Positions 44,685 to 55,060 are shown, counted from the stretch's first letter. The stretch is 64,000 bases of DNA from Clostridium_AD sp050717545 (GCF_050717545.1 NZ_JBOITN010000017.1:132369-196368); one strand, 5' to 3'. Made by a program: numbers and translations. The notes: generated by a model from the letters alone, not told the origin.

Positions 44685-45386
44685 ATGAAAAATGATATAA
44701 AATTACAGGACCTTGAGAAGGAACTTAAACTTAATTTTACTAATAAAGAGCTATTAAAGGTTGCAACAACACATAGTTCATATGCAAATCAGAAAAAAAG
44801 GGTTGAGTTTAATGAACGATTAGAGTTCCTTGGGGATTCTGTATTACAACTTATAATATCAGAATACCTATATTTAAGGTTTACGCAAAAGCCTGAGGGT
44901 TTCTTAACTAAAATCAGGTCTTTAATAGTTTGTGAAAATTCTTTATGCGAAATTGCAAGTGGATGGGACCTTGGAAAGTATATGAATATGAGTAAAGGTG
45001 AAGAAATTACTGGTGGTAGACATAGAGTTTCAATACTAGCTGATTGTGTTGAAGCAGTAATCGCAGCTGTATATTTGGACAAAGGGATAGATTATTCTAG
45101 GGCATTTATACTTGATAACTTTAAAGTTACAATTCAAAAAGCAATTAGTAATGAGATAGTATTAGATTATAAGACTAAACTTCAGGAAATTTTTCAGCAA
45201 AATGGAGAAGTTAATATTCGATATGAACTTGTAAAATTTGAAGGCCCACCACATAGAAGAGAGTTCTTTGTTAATTTAATAATAAATGATGTTATAAAAG
45301 GCTCAGGACATGGATTTAGTAAAAAGGAAGCAGAGCAGAATGCAGCAAAAGAAGTTATGCGTGGTCAGGAGGCTGTGCATGAGTAA
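44685..45386 (+). CDS. rnc: Ribonuclease III
   Basis: Double-stranded RNA endonuclease. ATG 44685 follows AAGGAG. The 233 residues contain the RNase III signature NERLEFLGDSVL, the second metal site (DCVEAVIAAVYLD), and a C-terminal dsRNA-binding domain. The last 8 bases overlap the radical SAM gene. Confidence 0.96.
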   Translation: MKNDIKLQDLEKELKLNFTNKELLKVATTHSSYANQKKRVEFNERLEFLGDSVLQLIISEYLYLRFTQKPEGFLTKIRSLIVCENSLCEIASGWDLGKYMNMSKGEEITGGRHRVSILADCVEAVIAAVYLDKGIDYSRAFILDNFKVTIQKAISNEIVLDYKTKLQEIFQQNGEVNIRYELVKFEGPPHRREFFVNLIINDVIKGSGHGFSKKEAEQNAAKEVMRGQEAVHE

Positions 45387-46470
45387 TCGACACTACATTA
45401 TACCTATATTCGTTCCACATGAAGGCTGTCCACATGATTGTGTGTTTTGCAATCAAAATAGCATAACAGGTACATCATCAAAAGTTGATTCAGATTTTGT
45501 TACGAGAACCGTAAATGAATATTTAAAAACAATAAAGCAAGATGATGCTATTATTGAAGTGTCTTTTTTTGGAGGAACTTTTACTGCTATAAAAATGGAA
45601 AAACAGATAGAACTTTTAACTGTTGCAAAGAAGTTTAAGGATGATAATAAAATAAAGTTTATTAGGTTATCAACAAGGCCGGATTATATTGATGATAATA
45701 TATTAATTAATTTAAAAAAATATTCTGTGGATATTATAGAACTAGGGGTACAATCATTGGATGATGAGGTGCTACTCAAATCAGGTAGAGGTCATACAGC
45801 AAAAGATGTAGAAAATGCTACAAAACTAATAAAGCAGTATGGTTTTATTCTAGGACATCAAATAATGATAGGATTACCAGGTGATAATGCAAATAAGGAT
45901 ATTGAAACGGCAAAAGGAGTTATTAATCTTAAACCGGATATATGTAGAATATATCCGGCGCTCGTAATTAAGGACACGCAAATGGAAAAAATGTATCTAG
46001 ATAAGAAATTTTTACCTTATACATTAAGTCAAGCGGTAAATATAAGCAAGAGTATTTACATTATGATGGTTGCGAGAGAGATCAATGTGATTAGAATAGG
46101 GTTACAACCAACTGATGAGATTTCAGAAGGCCATGATTTGGTTGCAGGACCATTTCATCCTGCGTTTAGAGAACTTGTTGAGGGTAGCATATATAGTGAT
46201 TTACTTTATGATGTTATTATTAAAAGTTTTGATCAAGAGTCTACATTAAATAAAGTAATTGTTACAATAAATCCAAAAGATATTTCCAAACTTTATGCTA
46301 ATGGAAAAAGCTATTTTAATGAAATGAAAAAACAAATAGAGGCTATTAGAGTAGAGGTATTGCAAGATAAAGATGTAGAGCGAGGAAGCATTAGTATATG
46401 TATTGGTGAAAAATGCTTTATAAAAACTATATATGAATATTCATGCGTTAAATATAAACAAGGAGTTTAG
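45379..46470 (+). CDS. Radical SAM protein, Elp3-like
   Basis: A 363-residue radical SAM enzyme with the cluster motif C-P-H-D-C-V-F-C (GCPHDCVFCNQ) near the N-terminus, then FFGGTFTAI and a TIM-barrel core with ELGVQSLDDEVL. ATG 45379 lies inside the end of rnc, with AGGAGG upstream. This family sits between rnc and smc in Clostridia. It resembles Elp3 but has no acetyltransferase domain, and its substrate is unknown. Confidence 0.85.
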   Translation: MSNRHYIIPIFVPHEGCPHDCVFCNQNSITGTSSKVDSDFVTRTVNEYLKTIKQDDAIIEVSFFGGTFTAIKMEKQIELLTVAKKFKDDNKIKFIRLSTRPDYIDDNILINLKKYSVDIIELGVQSLDDEVLLKSGRGHTAKDVENATKLIKQYGFILGHQIMIGLPGDNANKDIETAKGVINLKPDICRIYPALVIKDTQMEKMYLDKKFLPYTLSQAVNISKSIYIMMVAREINVIRIGLQPTDEISEGHDLVAGPFHPAFRELVEGSIYSDLLYDVIIKSFDQESTLNKVIVTINPKDISKLYANGKSYFNEMKKQIEAIRVEVLQDKDVERGSISICIGEKCFIKTIYEYSCVKYKQGV

Positions 46471-46490
46471 TTTTTTTAGTAAATGTTTCT

Positions 46491-46545
46491 ACAAATAAAG
46501 TATATATTACGTTGAAAGAACTGGAGTAATATATACTTTATTTGT
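46491..46545 (+). terminator. Hairpin after the radical SAM gene
   Basis: Perfect 20-bp arms (46491-46510 and 46526-46545) around a 15-base loop; AT-rich stem and weak T-run, so probable terminator. Confidence 0.65.
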
Positions 46546-46585
46546 ATAAAAAAAGACGTACAAAAATAAAAATATGAGGTGAATT

Positions 46586-46684
46586 ATGAAAAGGAAAACA
46601 AGAGATAAATATACAAAGGTAATGGTTTACGGTATAGTTATAATTTTCATTATAGGTTTCGTATTACCAGTATTATTCAGGTAA
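46586..46684 (+). CDS. 32-residue single-span membrane protein (DUF4044-like)
   Basis: ATG at 46586 after GAGGTG. The product starts with a basic stretch (MKRKTRDKYTKV) followed by one membrane segment (about 13-30). Size and layout resemble DUF4044 proteins, short membrane proteins of Firmicutes. It ends 18 bases before smc. Confidence 0.5.
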   Translation: MKRKTRDKYTKVMVYGIVIIFIIGFVLPVLFR

Positions 46685-46702
46685 ATATAGGAGAGTGTTG
46701 TA

Positions 46703-49700
46703 ATGTTCTTAAAATCTATTGAAATAAGAGGATTTAAATCTTTTGCAGATAAAACAGAATTAACATTTAAGAAGGGCATTACGGCGGTAGTAGGACCTAA
46801 TGGAAGCGGTAAAAGCAATATTTCTGATGCTGTTAGATGGGTACTTGGAGAACAAAGTGCACGAAGCCTTCGTGGGGACAAAATGGAGGACGTAATATTT
46901 GCAGGTACACAATTTAGAAAACCAGTTGGACTTGCTCAGGTTTCGCTTACTTTGGATAATAGTCAAAGTGAGCTGAATATTGATTATGCAAATGTGACGA
47001 TATCAAGAAGATTGTATCGCTCTGGAGAAAGTGATTATTTAATAAACAATACATCCTGTAGATTAAAAGATGTTCAACAGTTATTTATGGATACCGGCAT
47101 AGGGAAAGAAGGATACTCAATTATTGGTCAAGGCAAAATTGACGCTATTTTAAGTGGTAAAACTGAAGAAAGAAGAAAACTTTTTGAAGAGGCTGCAGGA
47201 ATTGTTAAGTTTAAGACTAGAAAAGAAGAAGCGGAAAAGAGATTGGATAACACAGATCTAAATTTGGTTAGAATAGAAGACATTTTAAGCACTTATGAAG
47301 AAAGATTAGAGCCGTTAAAAAATGAAAGTGAAAAAGCAAAGAAATTTTTAAAACTTTTTGAAGAACTTAAGAGCAAAGAGGTTAGTATAATTATTGACTC
47401 TATTAATAAAGTTGAGTTAAAAATTAAAATATTAGAAAACGAATTTCATAAATTAAATGAAGAAGTTCTTAGTAATGAAGAAGAAAAAAAACAGTTAAAG
47501 CAAGATGTGCATGAGTACAGTAGTCAGTCTGAAAAGTTTGATGATAAAAGCCAACAAGAAAAGCAAATATATTATGATAATAAACTAATTTATCAAAACA
47601 GTGTTTCTCAAATTAATATCCTAAATGAACGAATAGGAAATTTAGAAAAAGACATAAATAAAACATCAAATGAGAGCGATAATGTTCATAAAAAAATATT
47701 AGAATTTAAAAAAAATTTAGAAATTGAAGACAAGACTTTGAATAACATAAAAAATACTAGAATTAAAATAGTAGAAAAAATTCAATCAGACGAAGTGAAA
47801 ATCAAAACTATTAAGGGAAATATAGCTATTGAAAGTGATCAAGCGGAAATTTTTAAAAAGCAAGAGGAAAAAAATATATCTGAAACTATTAAAATAAGCA
47901 ATAATTTATTAATTTTAAATAATAATATTGGTATATGTAAATCAAGAATAGGTTCGCTTAAAAATACCATAGAAAACTTCCAAAGCTCAATGGAAATTAA
48001 TGCTAACGCAAAAATAACATTTATAGAGCGTATGAAGGAATTTAAAGAAATAATAATTGATTATGAAAAAAAACTTTGTGAAAATAAAAATGAAACTTTA
48101 AAGCTTCAAAACATTTTGAATTTTGATGAGAAAATTATGAAGGAATGTAATTTCAAAATCAATAAAACTGAAGCCAGTTTTAATGTTCTAAAAGCCTTAG
48201 AAAAAAAACATGAAGGTTATAATAAATCAGTAAAAAATTTAATGTTGCACGTAAATGAAGGTAAGGTTTGCAATATTCATGAATGTTTTGTACTTGGAGA
48301 AAATATAAAGGTTGAAAAACAATTAGAGATAGCAGTGGAGATTGCACTAGGTGGCAGTATATCCCATATAATAACTAAAGATGAAATAGTTGCAAAAACG
48401 TTAATAAATTATTTGAAGGCAAACAACTTAGGGCGTGCAACATTTTTACCGCTTAATATTATTAAGGGCAAAAAGCTTGTTATTGATAATCAAACTAAAA
48501 ACATAAGTGGATTTGTTGGGATTGCTAGTGAGTTAATAGGGTATGATGAAAAGTTCAGTGAAGTTGTAGCATTCATTCTAGGGAGAACAATTATATGTAA
48601 TGATATGGACTCGGCTCTTAAAATATCTAAGCGTAATAATTTTAGATATAAAATCGTAACGCTCGCAGGAGAGGTTATAAATGTTGGAGGGTCTCTTACT
48701 GGTGGAAGTATCTATTCTAAGACTTCAAATATAATTGGTAGAAAAAGGCAAATACAAGAACTAGCTAAAAATTTAGATACTTTAAAAAATGAATCATTTA
48801 TTAATTTAGAAAAAATAAAACAAAGTAAATCTAAAATTTTAAAGTTAAATGAAGAAAATTTAAATTTAAAGGATGAAATTCATCTGGAAAACATTGAAGT
48901 TACAAAGGTAGAAGCTAAAATAAATACAATAGAAGATGAAACAGATAAATTGAAAAACAATATTATGAATTCAGAGACTGAAAAAAATTCTCAGGAAATC
49001 GAACTTAAACAAATAAATAAAGAAATTAATGAAAATAACAACTCTATTGCCCAGATGAGTATTTTAAAAGAAGGAATAGAGAAAAATTTGGAGAATGTTG
49101 ATTTTAAATTAAAAGATAAATTAGCTGAAATTGAAAACATAAAAGAATTAATTATTGATTCTAAGATAAAAAAAGCTCAAATTGATGAAACAATGAACAA
49201 TAAATTTTCCGGAATTCAAAGACTAAAAGTTGAAATACAAGTAGATAATAAAAAAATAATAGTATTTTCTAATGAGATAGAACAAGCAAAACAAAATAAA
49301 AAAGCAAGTCAAGAATCTATCCAAAATTCTCAAGTGAAAGTATCTGAAATAAATACTACATTAGAGAAGATGGAAAAAAACTTTGAAGATAATGAAGTAG
49401 AAAGAATTAAAATTAAAGAGCATATAAGAATAGGTGTTTATCGATTAGATAATGTTTCTTTAATGCTTGAAAAAGTGGAGAAGGAACAACATAAATGTGA
49501 ATTATCCCTTGCTAAGATTGTTATGGAAAAGGATGGTTACTACCGAAAATTGAATGATGATTTTGAGTTAACATATGCAGAGGCGTTACAATTTAAAATC
49601 GAAATAGAAGATATCCATAGCCTTAAAGAAGAGATAGTTCAGCTAAAAACTGCAATATCAATTCTTGGCAAAATTAACGTAAGTGCTATTGAAGAGTACA

Positions 49701-50257
49701 AAGAAGTTAAAGAAAAATTTGTATTTATGGATGCTCAAAAAGAAGATTTGGTGCTTGCTAAAAATGAATTATTAACTGTAATAGATGAAATGACGGCTAA
49801 TATGAAAAAGATATTTGCTGAAAATTTTGTTATATTAAGGCACAACTTTAATGAAACTTTTATAGAACTATTTCAAGGTGGAAGTGCAGATTTAATACTT
49901 ACAGATGGAGATGAACTCACAGCAAAAATTGATATTAACGTGCAACCACCAGGTAAGAAACTTCAAAATATAAATTTAATGTCTGGAGGAGAAAAAGTTT
50001 TATCTGCAATTGCTCTATTATTTGCTATATTAAAGATGAAGCCAACACCATTTTGTATTTTGGATGAAATAGAGGCGGCTTTAGACGATGCAAATGTAGT
50101 AAGATATGCAGAGTTCTTAAAAAGATTTTCAGATAATGTTCAGTTTATTATAATAACGCACAGAAAAGGAACTATGGAGGCAGGCGACGTAATGTACGGA
50201 GTTACCATGGAGGAAAAGGGAGTGTCAAAAATAGTATCTGTGGATTTCAAAAAATAA
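46703..50257 (+). CDS. smc: Chromosome segregation ATPase SMC
   Basis: Condensin core protein. The 1184 residues contain the N-terminal Walker A GPNGSGKSN (about 32-40), Q-loop, a long coiled coil, the hinge (about 500-660, HVNEGKVCNIHECFVLG to GGSLTGGS), the second coiled coil, and the C-terminal signature NLMSGGEKVLSAIALLFA with Walker B CILDEIEAALDD. The usual partner ftsY follows. Confidence 0.97.
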   Translation: MFLKSIEIRGFKSFADKTELTFKKGITAVVGPNGSGKSNISDAVRWVLGEQSARSLRGDKMEDVIFAGTQFRKPVGLAQVSLTLDNSQSELNIDYANVTISRRLYRSGESDYLINNTSCRLKDVQQLFMDTGIGKEGYSIIGQGKIDAILSGKTEERRKLFEEAAGIVKFKTRKEEAEKRLDNTDLNLVRIEDILSTYEERLEPLKNESEKAKKFLKLFEELKSKEVSIIIDSINKVELKIKILENEFHKLNEEVLSNEEEKKQLKQDVHEYSSQSEKFDDKSQQEKQIYYDNKLIYQNSVSQINILNERIGNLEKDINKTSNESDNVHKKILEFKKNLEIEDKTLNNIKNTRIKIVEKIQSDEVKIKTIKGNIAIESDQAEIFKKQEEKNISETIKISNNLLILNNNIGICKSRIGSLKNTIENFQSSMEINANAKITFIERMKEFKEIIIDYEKKLCENKNETLKLQNILNFDEKIMKECNFKINKTEASFNVLKALEKKHEGYNKSVKNLMLHVNEGKVCNIHECFVLGENIKVEKQLEIAVEIALGGSISHIITKDEIVAKTLINYLKANNLGRATFLPLNIIKGKKLVIDNQTKNISGFVGIASELIGYDEKFSEVVAFILGRTIICNDMDSALKISKRNNFRYKIVTLAGEVINVGGSLTGGSIYSKTSNIIGRKRQIQELAKNLDTLKNESFINLEKIKQSKSKILKLNEENLNLKDEIHLENIEVTKVEAKINTIEDETDKLKNNIMNSETEKNSQEIELKQINKEINENNNSIAQMSILKEGIEKNLENVDFKLKDKLAEIENIKELIIDSKIKKAQIDETMNNKFSGIQRLKVEIQVDNKKIIVFSNEIEQAKQNKKASQESIQNSQVKVSEINTTLEKMEKNFEDNEVERIKIKEHIRIGVYRLDNVSLMLEKVEKEQHKCELSLAKIVMEKDGYYRKLNDDFELTYAEALQFKIEIEDIHSLKEEIVQLKTAISILGKINVSAIEEYKEVKEKFVFMDAQKEDLVLAKNELLTVIDEMTANMKKIFAENFVILRHNFNETFIELFQGGSADLILTDGDELTAKIDINVQPPGKKLQNINLMSGGEKVLSAIALLFAILKMKPTPFCILDEIEAALDDANVVRYAEFLKRFSDNVQFIIITHRKGTMEAGDVMYGVTMEEKGVSKIVSVDFKK

Positions 50258-50309
50258 AATAGTATATTATAATGGTTTTGCGCTAAAGAGCGCCCAAAGG
50301 AGGATTAAG

Positions 50310-51221
50310 ATGTTTGGAGGATTTTTTGATAAATTAAAAGATGGACTAACAAAAACTAGAAACAATATTACTCAGAAGGTTAGCGGAGTATTAAACTTAG
50401 CCTTAGTGATTGATGATGATTTATATGAAGAATTAGAAGAAATATTAATTACATCAGATATAGGTGTAGATACTTCTATTTATATCATTGAAAGACTTCG
50501 AAAAAAGGTGAAAGAATATAAAATAAAAGAACCAACACAAATTATACCTTGTTTGAAAGAAGTTTTAATGGAGATATTAGATCAAGATGAAAACCTAAAT
50601 GATAATGAATTGCTTCCAAGAGTGATTTTGGTGATTGGGGTTAATGGAGTTGGGAAAACTACTTCTATTGGTAAAATGGCATCAATTTTAAAAGAAAACA
50701 AAAATAAAGTGCTCATTGCCGCAGCAGATACATTTAGAGCGGCAGCAATTGATCAATTGGAGATATGGAGCAGTAGGGCAGGTGTAGGACTAATAAAACA
50801 TCAAGAGGGCTCTGATCCAGCCGCTGTAGTTTTTGATGCTGTTCAAGCCGCGAAGGCAAGAAAAATTGATGTGTTAATTTGTGATACGGCTGGTAGACTT
50901 CATAACAAGAAAAATCTTATGGATGAACTTGCAAAAATTAACAGAGTGATTAACCGAGAATATAGTGAGGCACATTTAGAAACTTTGCTAGTAATTGATG
51001 CTACAACAGGTCAAAATGGTATACAACAAGCAAAACAATTTATGGAGACATGTCCAATTGACGGTATAATATTAACAAAATTAGATGGTACAGCTAAGGG
51101 CGGAGTTGTAATATCCATAAAAAGACAATTAAATATACCAGTTAAATATATAGGAGTCGGTGAAGCTATAGAAGATCTGCAAGAGTTTAACTCAAAAGAT
51201 TTTGTGGAAGCATTATTTTAA
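50310..51221 (+). CDS. ftsY: Signal recognition particle receptor FtsY
   Basis: SRP receptor GTPase. The 303 residues have an N domain, G1 GVNGVGKTTSIGKMA, DTFRAAAIDQL, DTAGRLHNK and TKLDGTAKGG. It lacks the long acidic A domain, as in many Firmicutes. Confidence 0.96.
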   Translation: MFGGFFDKLKDGLTKTRNNITQKVSGVLNLALVIDDDLYEELEEILITSDIGVDTSIYIIERLRKKVKEYKIKEPTQIIPCLKEVLMEILDQDENLNDNELLPRVILVIGVNGVGKTTSIGKMASILKENKNKVLIAAADTFRAAAIDQLEIWSSRAGVGLIKHQEGSDPAAVVFDAVQAAKARKIDVLICDTAGRLHNKKNLMDELAKINRVINREYSEAHLETLLVIDATTGQNGIQQAKQFMETCPIDGIILTKLDGTAKGGVVISIKRQLNIPVKYIGVGEAIEDLQEFNSKDFVEALF

Positions 51222-51275
51222 AATTGAAAGTTTTATCCTGTTTTGATAAAAAAAACAGCTGTTAAGTAAAACTAC

Positions 51276-51304
51276 TTGACACCATACATAAATTCTGATA
51301 ATAT
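51276..51304 (+). promoter_or_regulatory. Promoter of ylxM-ffh-rpsP
   Basis: TTGACA (51276-51281), 17-base spacer, TAATAT (51299-51304), 24 bases before the ylxM start. Confidence 0.7.
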
Positions 51305-51327
51305 ATGATTTGTGAGTCGGTGATTAT

Positions 51328-51690
51328 ATGGAAGAAAAGGAAATGGAAAAAAGATTTGAGATTTCTTTATTATTAGATTTCTATGGTGAATTGCTTACAC
51401 AAAAGCAAAAAAACATAATGGACTTGTATTTTAATAATGATTTGTCATTATCAGAAATAGCAGAAATAAATAATACCAGTAGGCAAGCTATTCATGATGC
51501 CATTAAAAGATCTGATAACATACTTTTGGTATATGAGGAAAAATTAAAATTATTAAGTAAAGATCATATACTTAAAAAAAACCTACAAAATATTGTATTG
51601 AAATTAAATGATTTGCAGACTACTATAAAAGATAAAGAAATGAATCAAATTATATGTGACATAAAAAAACAAGTTATTGAAAATATTTAG
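51328..51690 (+). CDS. ylxM: YlxM-type SRP-associated HTH protein
   Basis: A 120-residue helix-turn-helix protein (LSLSEIAEINNTSRQAIHDAIKRSD) resembling sigma region 4, always before ffh. In streptococci it modulates SRP activity. RBS GAGTCGGTGAT is weak. Confidence 0.92.
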   Translation: MEEKEMEKRFEISLLLDFYGELLTQKQKNIMDLYFNNDLSLSEIAEINNTSRQAIHDAIKRSDNILLVYEEKLKLLSKDHILKKNLQNIVLKLNDLQTTIKDKEMNQIICDIKKQVIENI

Positions 51691-51700
51691 GAGGTTTATT

Positions 51701-53050
51701 ATGGCTTTTGAAGGATTATCCTCTAAGTTACAGGATACCATAAAAAAATTAAAAGGTAAGGGTAAGCTTTCTGAAAAAGATATTAAAGATGCTATGAGAG
51801 AAGTAAAATTAGCATTACTTGAAGCTGATGTTAATTATAAGGTAGTTAAAGATTTTGTAAAAAATGTTAGTGAGAAATGTTTAGGTAATGGCGTAATGCA
51901 AAGTCTTACACCAGGTCAACAGGTTATAAAGATTGTTAATGATGAACTTACAAGTTTAATGGGTAATTCAGAAAGTAAGTTGGAGTTTTCAATAAATGGG
52001 TTAACAGTTATAATGCTTGTGGGACTTCAAGGTGCTGGTAAAACTACGATGGGTGGCAAACTTGCTCTTTCTATGAAAAGAAAAAATAAAAAACCGCTAT
52101 TGGTTGCTTGTGATGTATATAGGCCAGCAGCAATTAAACAATTGCAGGTAGTTGGAAAACAAATAGATGTTCCAGTATTTACAATGGGAGATAAGGTTAG
52201 TCCTGTAGATATAGCAAAAGCAGCAATAGCATTTTCTAAAGAAAATGGTAATAATGTAATTATAATAGATACAGCTGGAAGGCTTCATATAGATGAAAAT
52301 CTAATGAATGAACTACAAGATATAAAATTAGCTGTAAGTCCAAGCGAAATATTGTTAGTTGTAGATTCCATGACAGGTCAAGACGCAGTTAATGTAGCAG
52401 AAAGCTTTAATTCACAGCTTGATATAACTGGAGTTGTACTTACAAAACTTGATGGAGATACAAGAGGTGGAGCAGCATTATCTATCAAAGCAATAACTGG
52501 AAAATCTATAAAATTTGTTGGATCTGGAGAAAAAATGAGTGATTTGGAAGTTTTCTACCCGGATAGAATGGCATCAAGGATACTCGGTATGGGTGATGTA
52601 CTTTCATTAATTGAAAAAGCACAACAGTCTTTTGATGAAAGTGAAGCAAAAGAACTTGGAAGTAGAATGCTTTCCAAAGAATTTAATCTAGAGGATTATT
52701 TAGCAATGATGCAACAAATGAAAAAACTTGGACCATTGAATAAATTAGTTGAAATGATGCCGGGTGTTAATAAGAAACAATTGCAGGGTGTAGATCTTTC
52801 TCAAGGTGAAAAAGAAATGGGAAAAGTTGAAGCTATTATAAACTCAATGACAATATCTGAAAGAAGCCATCCCAGCTTAATTAGTAGTTCGTCTTCTAGA
52901 AAAAAGAGAGTTGCTAATGGGTCAGGCACTTTAGTACAACAAGTAAATAAGGTGTTAAAAGATTTTGAGATGGCAAAGAAATTTATGAAGCAAGCAAAAG
53001 GACTCCAAAAACCTGGTAAAAAAGGTATGTTTGGTAAAATGCCTTTTTAA
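51701..53050 (+). CDS. ffh: Signal recognition particle protein Ffh
   Basis: SRP GTPase that binds signal sequences and 4.5S RNA. ATG 51701 follows AGGAGG. The 449 residues contain G1 GLQGAGKTT, DVYRPAAIKQL, DTAGRLHID, TKLDGDTRGG, and the methionine-rich M domain (residues about 300-430). Confidence 0.97.
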   Translation: MAFEGLSSKLQDTIKKLKGKGKLSEKDIKDAMREVKLALLEADVNYKVVKDFVKNVSEKCLGNGVMQSLTPGQQVIKIVNDELTSLMGNSESKLEFSINGLTVIMLVGLQGAGKTTMGGKLALSMKRKNKKPLLVACDVYRPAAIKQLQVVGKQIDVPVFTMGDKVSPVDIAKAAIAFSKENGNNVIIIDTAGRLHIDENLMNELQDIKLAVSPSEILLVVDSMTGQDAVNVAESFNSQLDITGVVLTKLDGDTRGGAALSIKAITGKSIKFVGSGEKMSDLEVFYPDRMASRILGMGDVLSLIEKAQQSFDESEAKELGSRMLSKEFNLEDYLAMMQQMKKLGPLNKLVEMMPGVNKKQLQGVDLSQGEKEMGKVEAIINSMTISERSHPSLISSSSSRKKRVANGSGTLVQQVNKVLKDFEMAKKFMKQAKGLQKPGKKGMFGKMPF

Positions 53051-53093
53051 TAATATAACATGCAAAAAAAATAAATTTAAGGAGGTGATATAC

Positions 53094-53336
53094 ATGGCAG
53101 TTAAAATAAGATTAAAAAGAATGGGTGCTAAACATGCTCCATTTTATAGAGTAGTAGTAGCAGATTCAAGATCTCCTAGAGATGGTAGATTTATTGAAGA
53201 AATAGGATACTACAATCCAACAACAGAGCCAACTACTATTAAAATAGATGTTGAAAAAGCAACTAAATGGATGAAGAATGGTGCACAACCATCTGATACA
53301 GTTAAAAGGTTACTTAACAAAATAGCAGTCAACTAG
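53094..53336 (+). CDS. rpsP: Ribosomal protein S16
   Basis: An 80-residue 30S protein. ATG 53094 after AAGGAGGTG gives MAVKIRLKRMGAKHAPFYRVVVADSR, the family signature in its first half. Confidence 0.97.
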   Translation: MAVKIRLKRMGAKHAPFYRVVVADSRSPRDGRFIEEIGYYNPTTEPTTIKIDVEKATKWMKNGAQPSDTVKRLLNKIAVN

Positions 53337-53370
53337 AAAAGTTTGTAAGTAATGAATGGAGGAGTTTTCC

Positions 53371-53598
53371 ATGAAACAGTTACTTGAAGTATTGGCAAAG
53401 TATTTAGTTGATAAACCAGAGATGGTAGTAGTAAATGAAGTAGCACATGAACATATGGTAGTTCTTGAATTATCAGTGGCACATGGTGATATGGGTAAGG
53501 TTATAGGAAAACAAGGTCGAATTGCGAAAGCTATTCGAACTGTTGTAAAGGCAGCTGCTGTTAAAGAAAATAAAAAAGTGGTTGTTGAAATAAAGTAA
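53371..53598 (+). CDS. khpA: KH-domain RNA-binding protein KhpA
   Basis: A 75-residue KH protein with the GxxG loop in GKVIGKQGRIAKAIR. It usually pairs with KhpB (Jag). The start at 53371 follows GGAGGAG; it sits between rpsP and rimM, its conserved position. Confidence 0.94.
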   Translation: MKQLLEVLAKYLVDKPEMVVVNEVAHEHMVVLELSVAHGDMGKVIGKQGRIAKAIRTVVKAAAVKENKKVVVEIK

Positions 53599-53626
53599 GA
53601 GTTAGGTTCAACCTAACTCTTATTTT
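53597..53626 (+). terminator. Terminator after khpA
   Basis: AAGAGTTAGGTT (53597-53608) is followed one base later by its complement (53610-53621) and a T-rich run. Confidence 0.7.
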
Positions 53627-53681
53627 AATTAAATTTTAAATTTGTAGATTTAGTAAAGTAATTATGGAAGGAGGATTTTAG

Positions 53682-54182
53682 ATGGAAGAATTTATGAGTG
53701 TAGGTAAAATAGGTAAAACACATGGATTAAAGGGTGAAGTTAAAGTTTTTTCATTAACTGATGATCTTGAAAGATTCAAAACATTAAAAAATGTTTATAT
53801 TGATGGACAGCTAAGAAAAGTTGAGGGTTGTAAACTTCAACATGATAGAGGAATACTCAAGATCGAGGGTATAGACAGTATAGAACAGGCCGAATTATAT
53901 AGGAATAAGTTTTTGATGGTTAAAAGAGAAGATGCGGTTGAATTGCCAGAGGATAGTTACTATGTAGCGGATTTAATTGATTGCGTAGTTTATGATAATA
54001 CTGGAGTTGAACTTGGGAAAGTATTTGATGTTCTTCATACACCAGGTAACGATGTATATTGGGTTAAGGGTAATAATAAAGAAGAAGAAGTACTTATTCC
54101 TGTGCTTAAGGATATTGTAGTTAGTATAGATATTACTAATCGCAAGATAATAATTAAGCCAGTTAAAGAATGGCAAGAATGA
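53682..54182 (+). CDS. rimM: Ribosome maturation factor RimM
   Basis: A 166-residue 30S assembly factor with the VGKIGKTHGLKGEVKVF N-terminal domain and a PRC-barrel C-terminal domain (LGKVFDVLHTPGNDVYWV). The stop overlaps the trmD start (ATGA). Confidence 0.95.
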   Translation: MEEFMSVGKIGKTHGLKGEVKVFSLTDDLERFKTLKNVYIDGQLRKVEGCKLQHDRGILKIEGIDSIEQAELYRNKFLMVKREDAVELPEDSYYVADLIDCVVYDNTGVELGKVFDVLHTPGNDVYWVKGNNKEEEVLIPVLKDIVVSIDITNRKIIIKPVKEWQE

Positions 54183-54898
54183 AAATAGACATACTAACTT
54201 TATTTCCTGAAATGTTTGATGTTTTCAATTATAGTATGATTGGAAAAGCTATGGAGAAAAATATACTGGATATTTCATCACATAATATTCGTGATTATAC
54301 TACAAATAAACATAAAAAAGTAGATGATTACCCTTATGGTGGTGGTGCTGGTATGGTTATGCAAGCGCAACCGTTAGTTGACTCCATTAAGGATATTAAA
54401 CTTCATAATGCTGGAAAAGTTATATTTTTGGGACCACGAGGCAAGACTTTTACTCAAGATATGGCAAAAAAGCTATGTGGTGAAAAAGAATTAATATTTG
54501 TATGTGGTCATTATGAAGGCATCGATGAGAGAACTTATGATTATATAGATTTGGAAATTTCCTTAGGGGACTATGTTTTGACGGGCGGAGAAATGGCATG
54601 TATTCCGATAGTTGATAGTATTTGTAGGTTGGTTCCTGGAGTATTATCATGTTCTGAGAGTTTTACAGAAGAATCTTTTTATGATGGAGTACTTGAGTAT
54701 CCTCATTATACTAGGCCAGAGTGTTTTGAGGACGTAAATGTTCCAGAGGTACTGATTTCTGGACATCATGAAAACATACGGAAATGGAGAAGACTTCAGT
54801 CTCTACTAATAACTAAACAAAAGAGACCAGATTTGTTTGAAAGCCTTAAGCTTACTTTAGAAGATAAAAGACTATTAAAAAATGGAAATGTAAAATAG
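54179..54898 (+). CDS. trmD: tRNA guanine-37 N1-methyltransferase
   Basis: A SPOUT methyltransferase of 239 residues. ATG 54179 overlaps the rimM stop and gives MKIDILTLFPEMF, the standard start. The knot motifs GHYEGIDERTYDYID and EISLGDYVLTGGE are present. Confidence 0.96.
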   Translation: MKIDILTLFPEMFDVFNYSMIGKAMEKNILDISSHNIRDYTTNKHKKVDDYPYGGGAGMVMQAQPLVDSIKDIKLHNAGKVIFLGPRGKTFTQDMAKKLCGEKELIFVCGHYEGIDERTYDYIDLEISLGDYVLTGGEMACIPIVDSICRLVPGVLSCSESFTEESFYDGVLEYPHYTRPECFEDVNVPEVLISGHHENIRKWRRLQSLLITKQKRPDLFESLKLTLEDKRLLKNGNVK

Positions 54899-54965
54899 TA
54901 TTAAGCTTAAATTTTCAATTAATGTTTAGAATATCTACATACATAAGGATAAAGTTGTTTTTATG

Positions 54966-54994
54966 TTGATATATATACATTTTTATGGTATAGT
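54966..54994 (+). promoter_or_regulatory. Promoter of rplS
   Basis: TTGATA (54966-54971), 17-base spacer, TATAGT (54989-54994). Transcription would begin near 55001. Confidence 0.65.
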
Positions 54995-54999
54995 GGAGT

Positions 55000-55060
55000 T
55001 TGTGCTAGTACGGACGGTCCTCTGTCATGGTTTAATGATCAAGAACGTCACAATAAAATT
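55000..55060 (+). ncRNA. L19 leader-like structured 5' region of rplS
   Basis: A more GC-rich stretch between promoter and ribosome binding site. TTGTG (55000-55004) can pair with CACAA (55049-55053), with GGAC/GTCC inside. An L19 leader family is known upstream of rplS in low-GC Gram-positives. Position and size fit, but I could not match the consensus base by base. Confidence 0.5.
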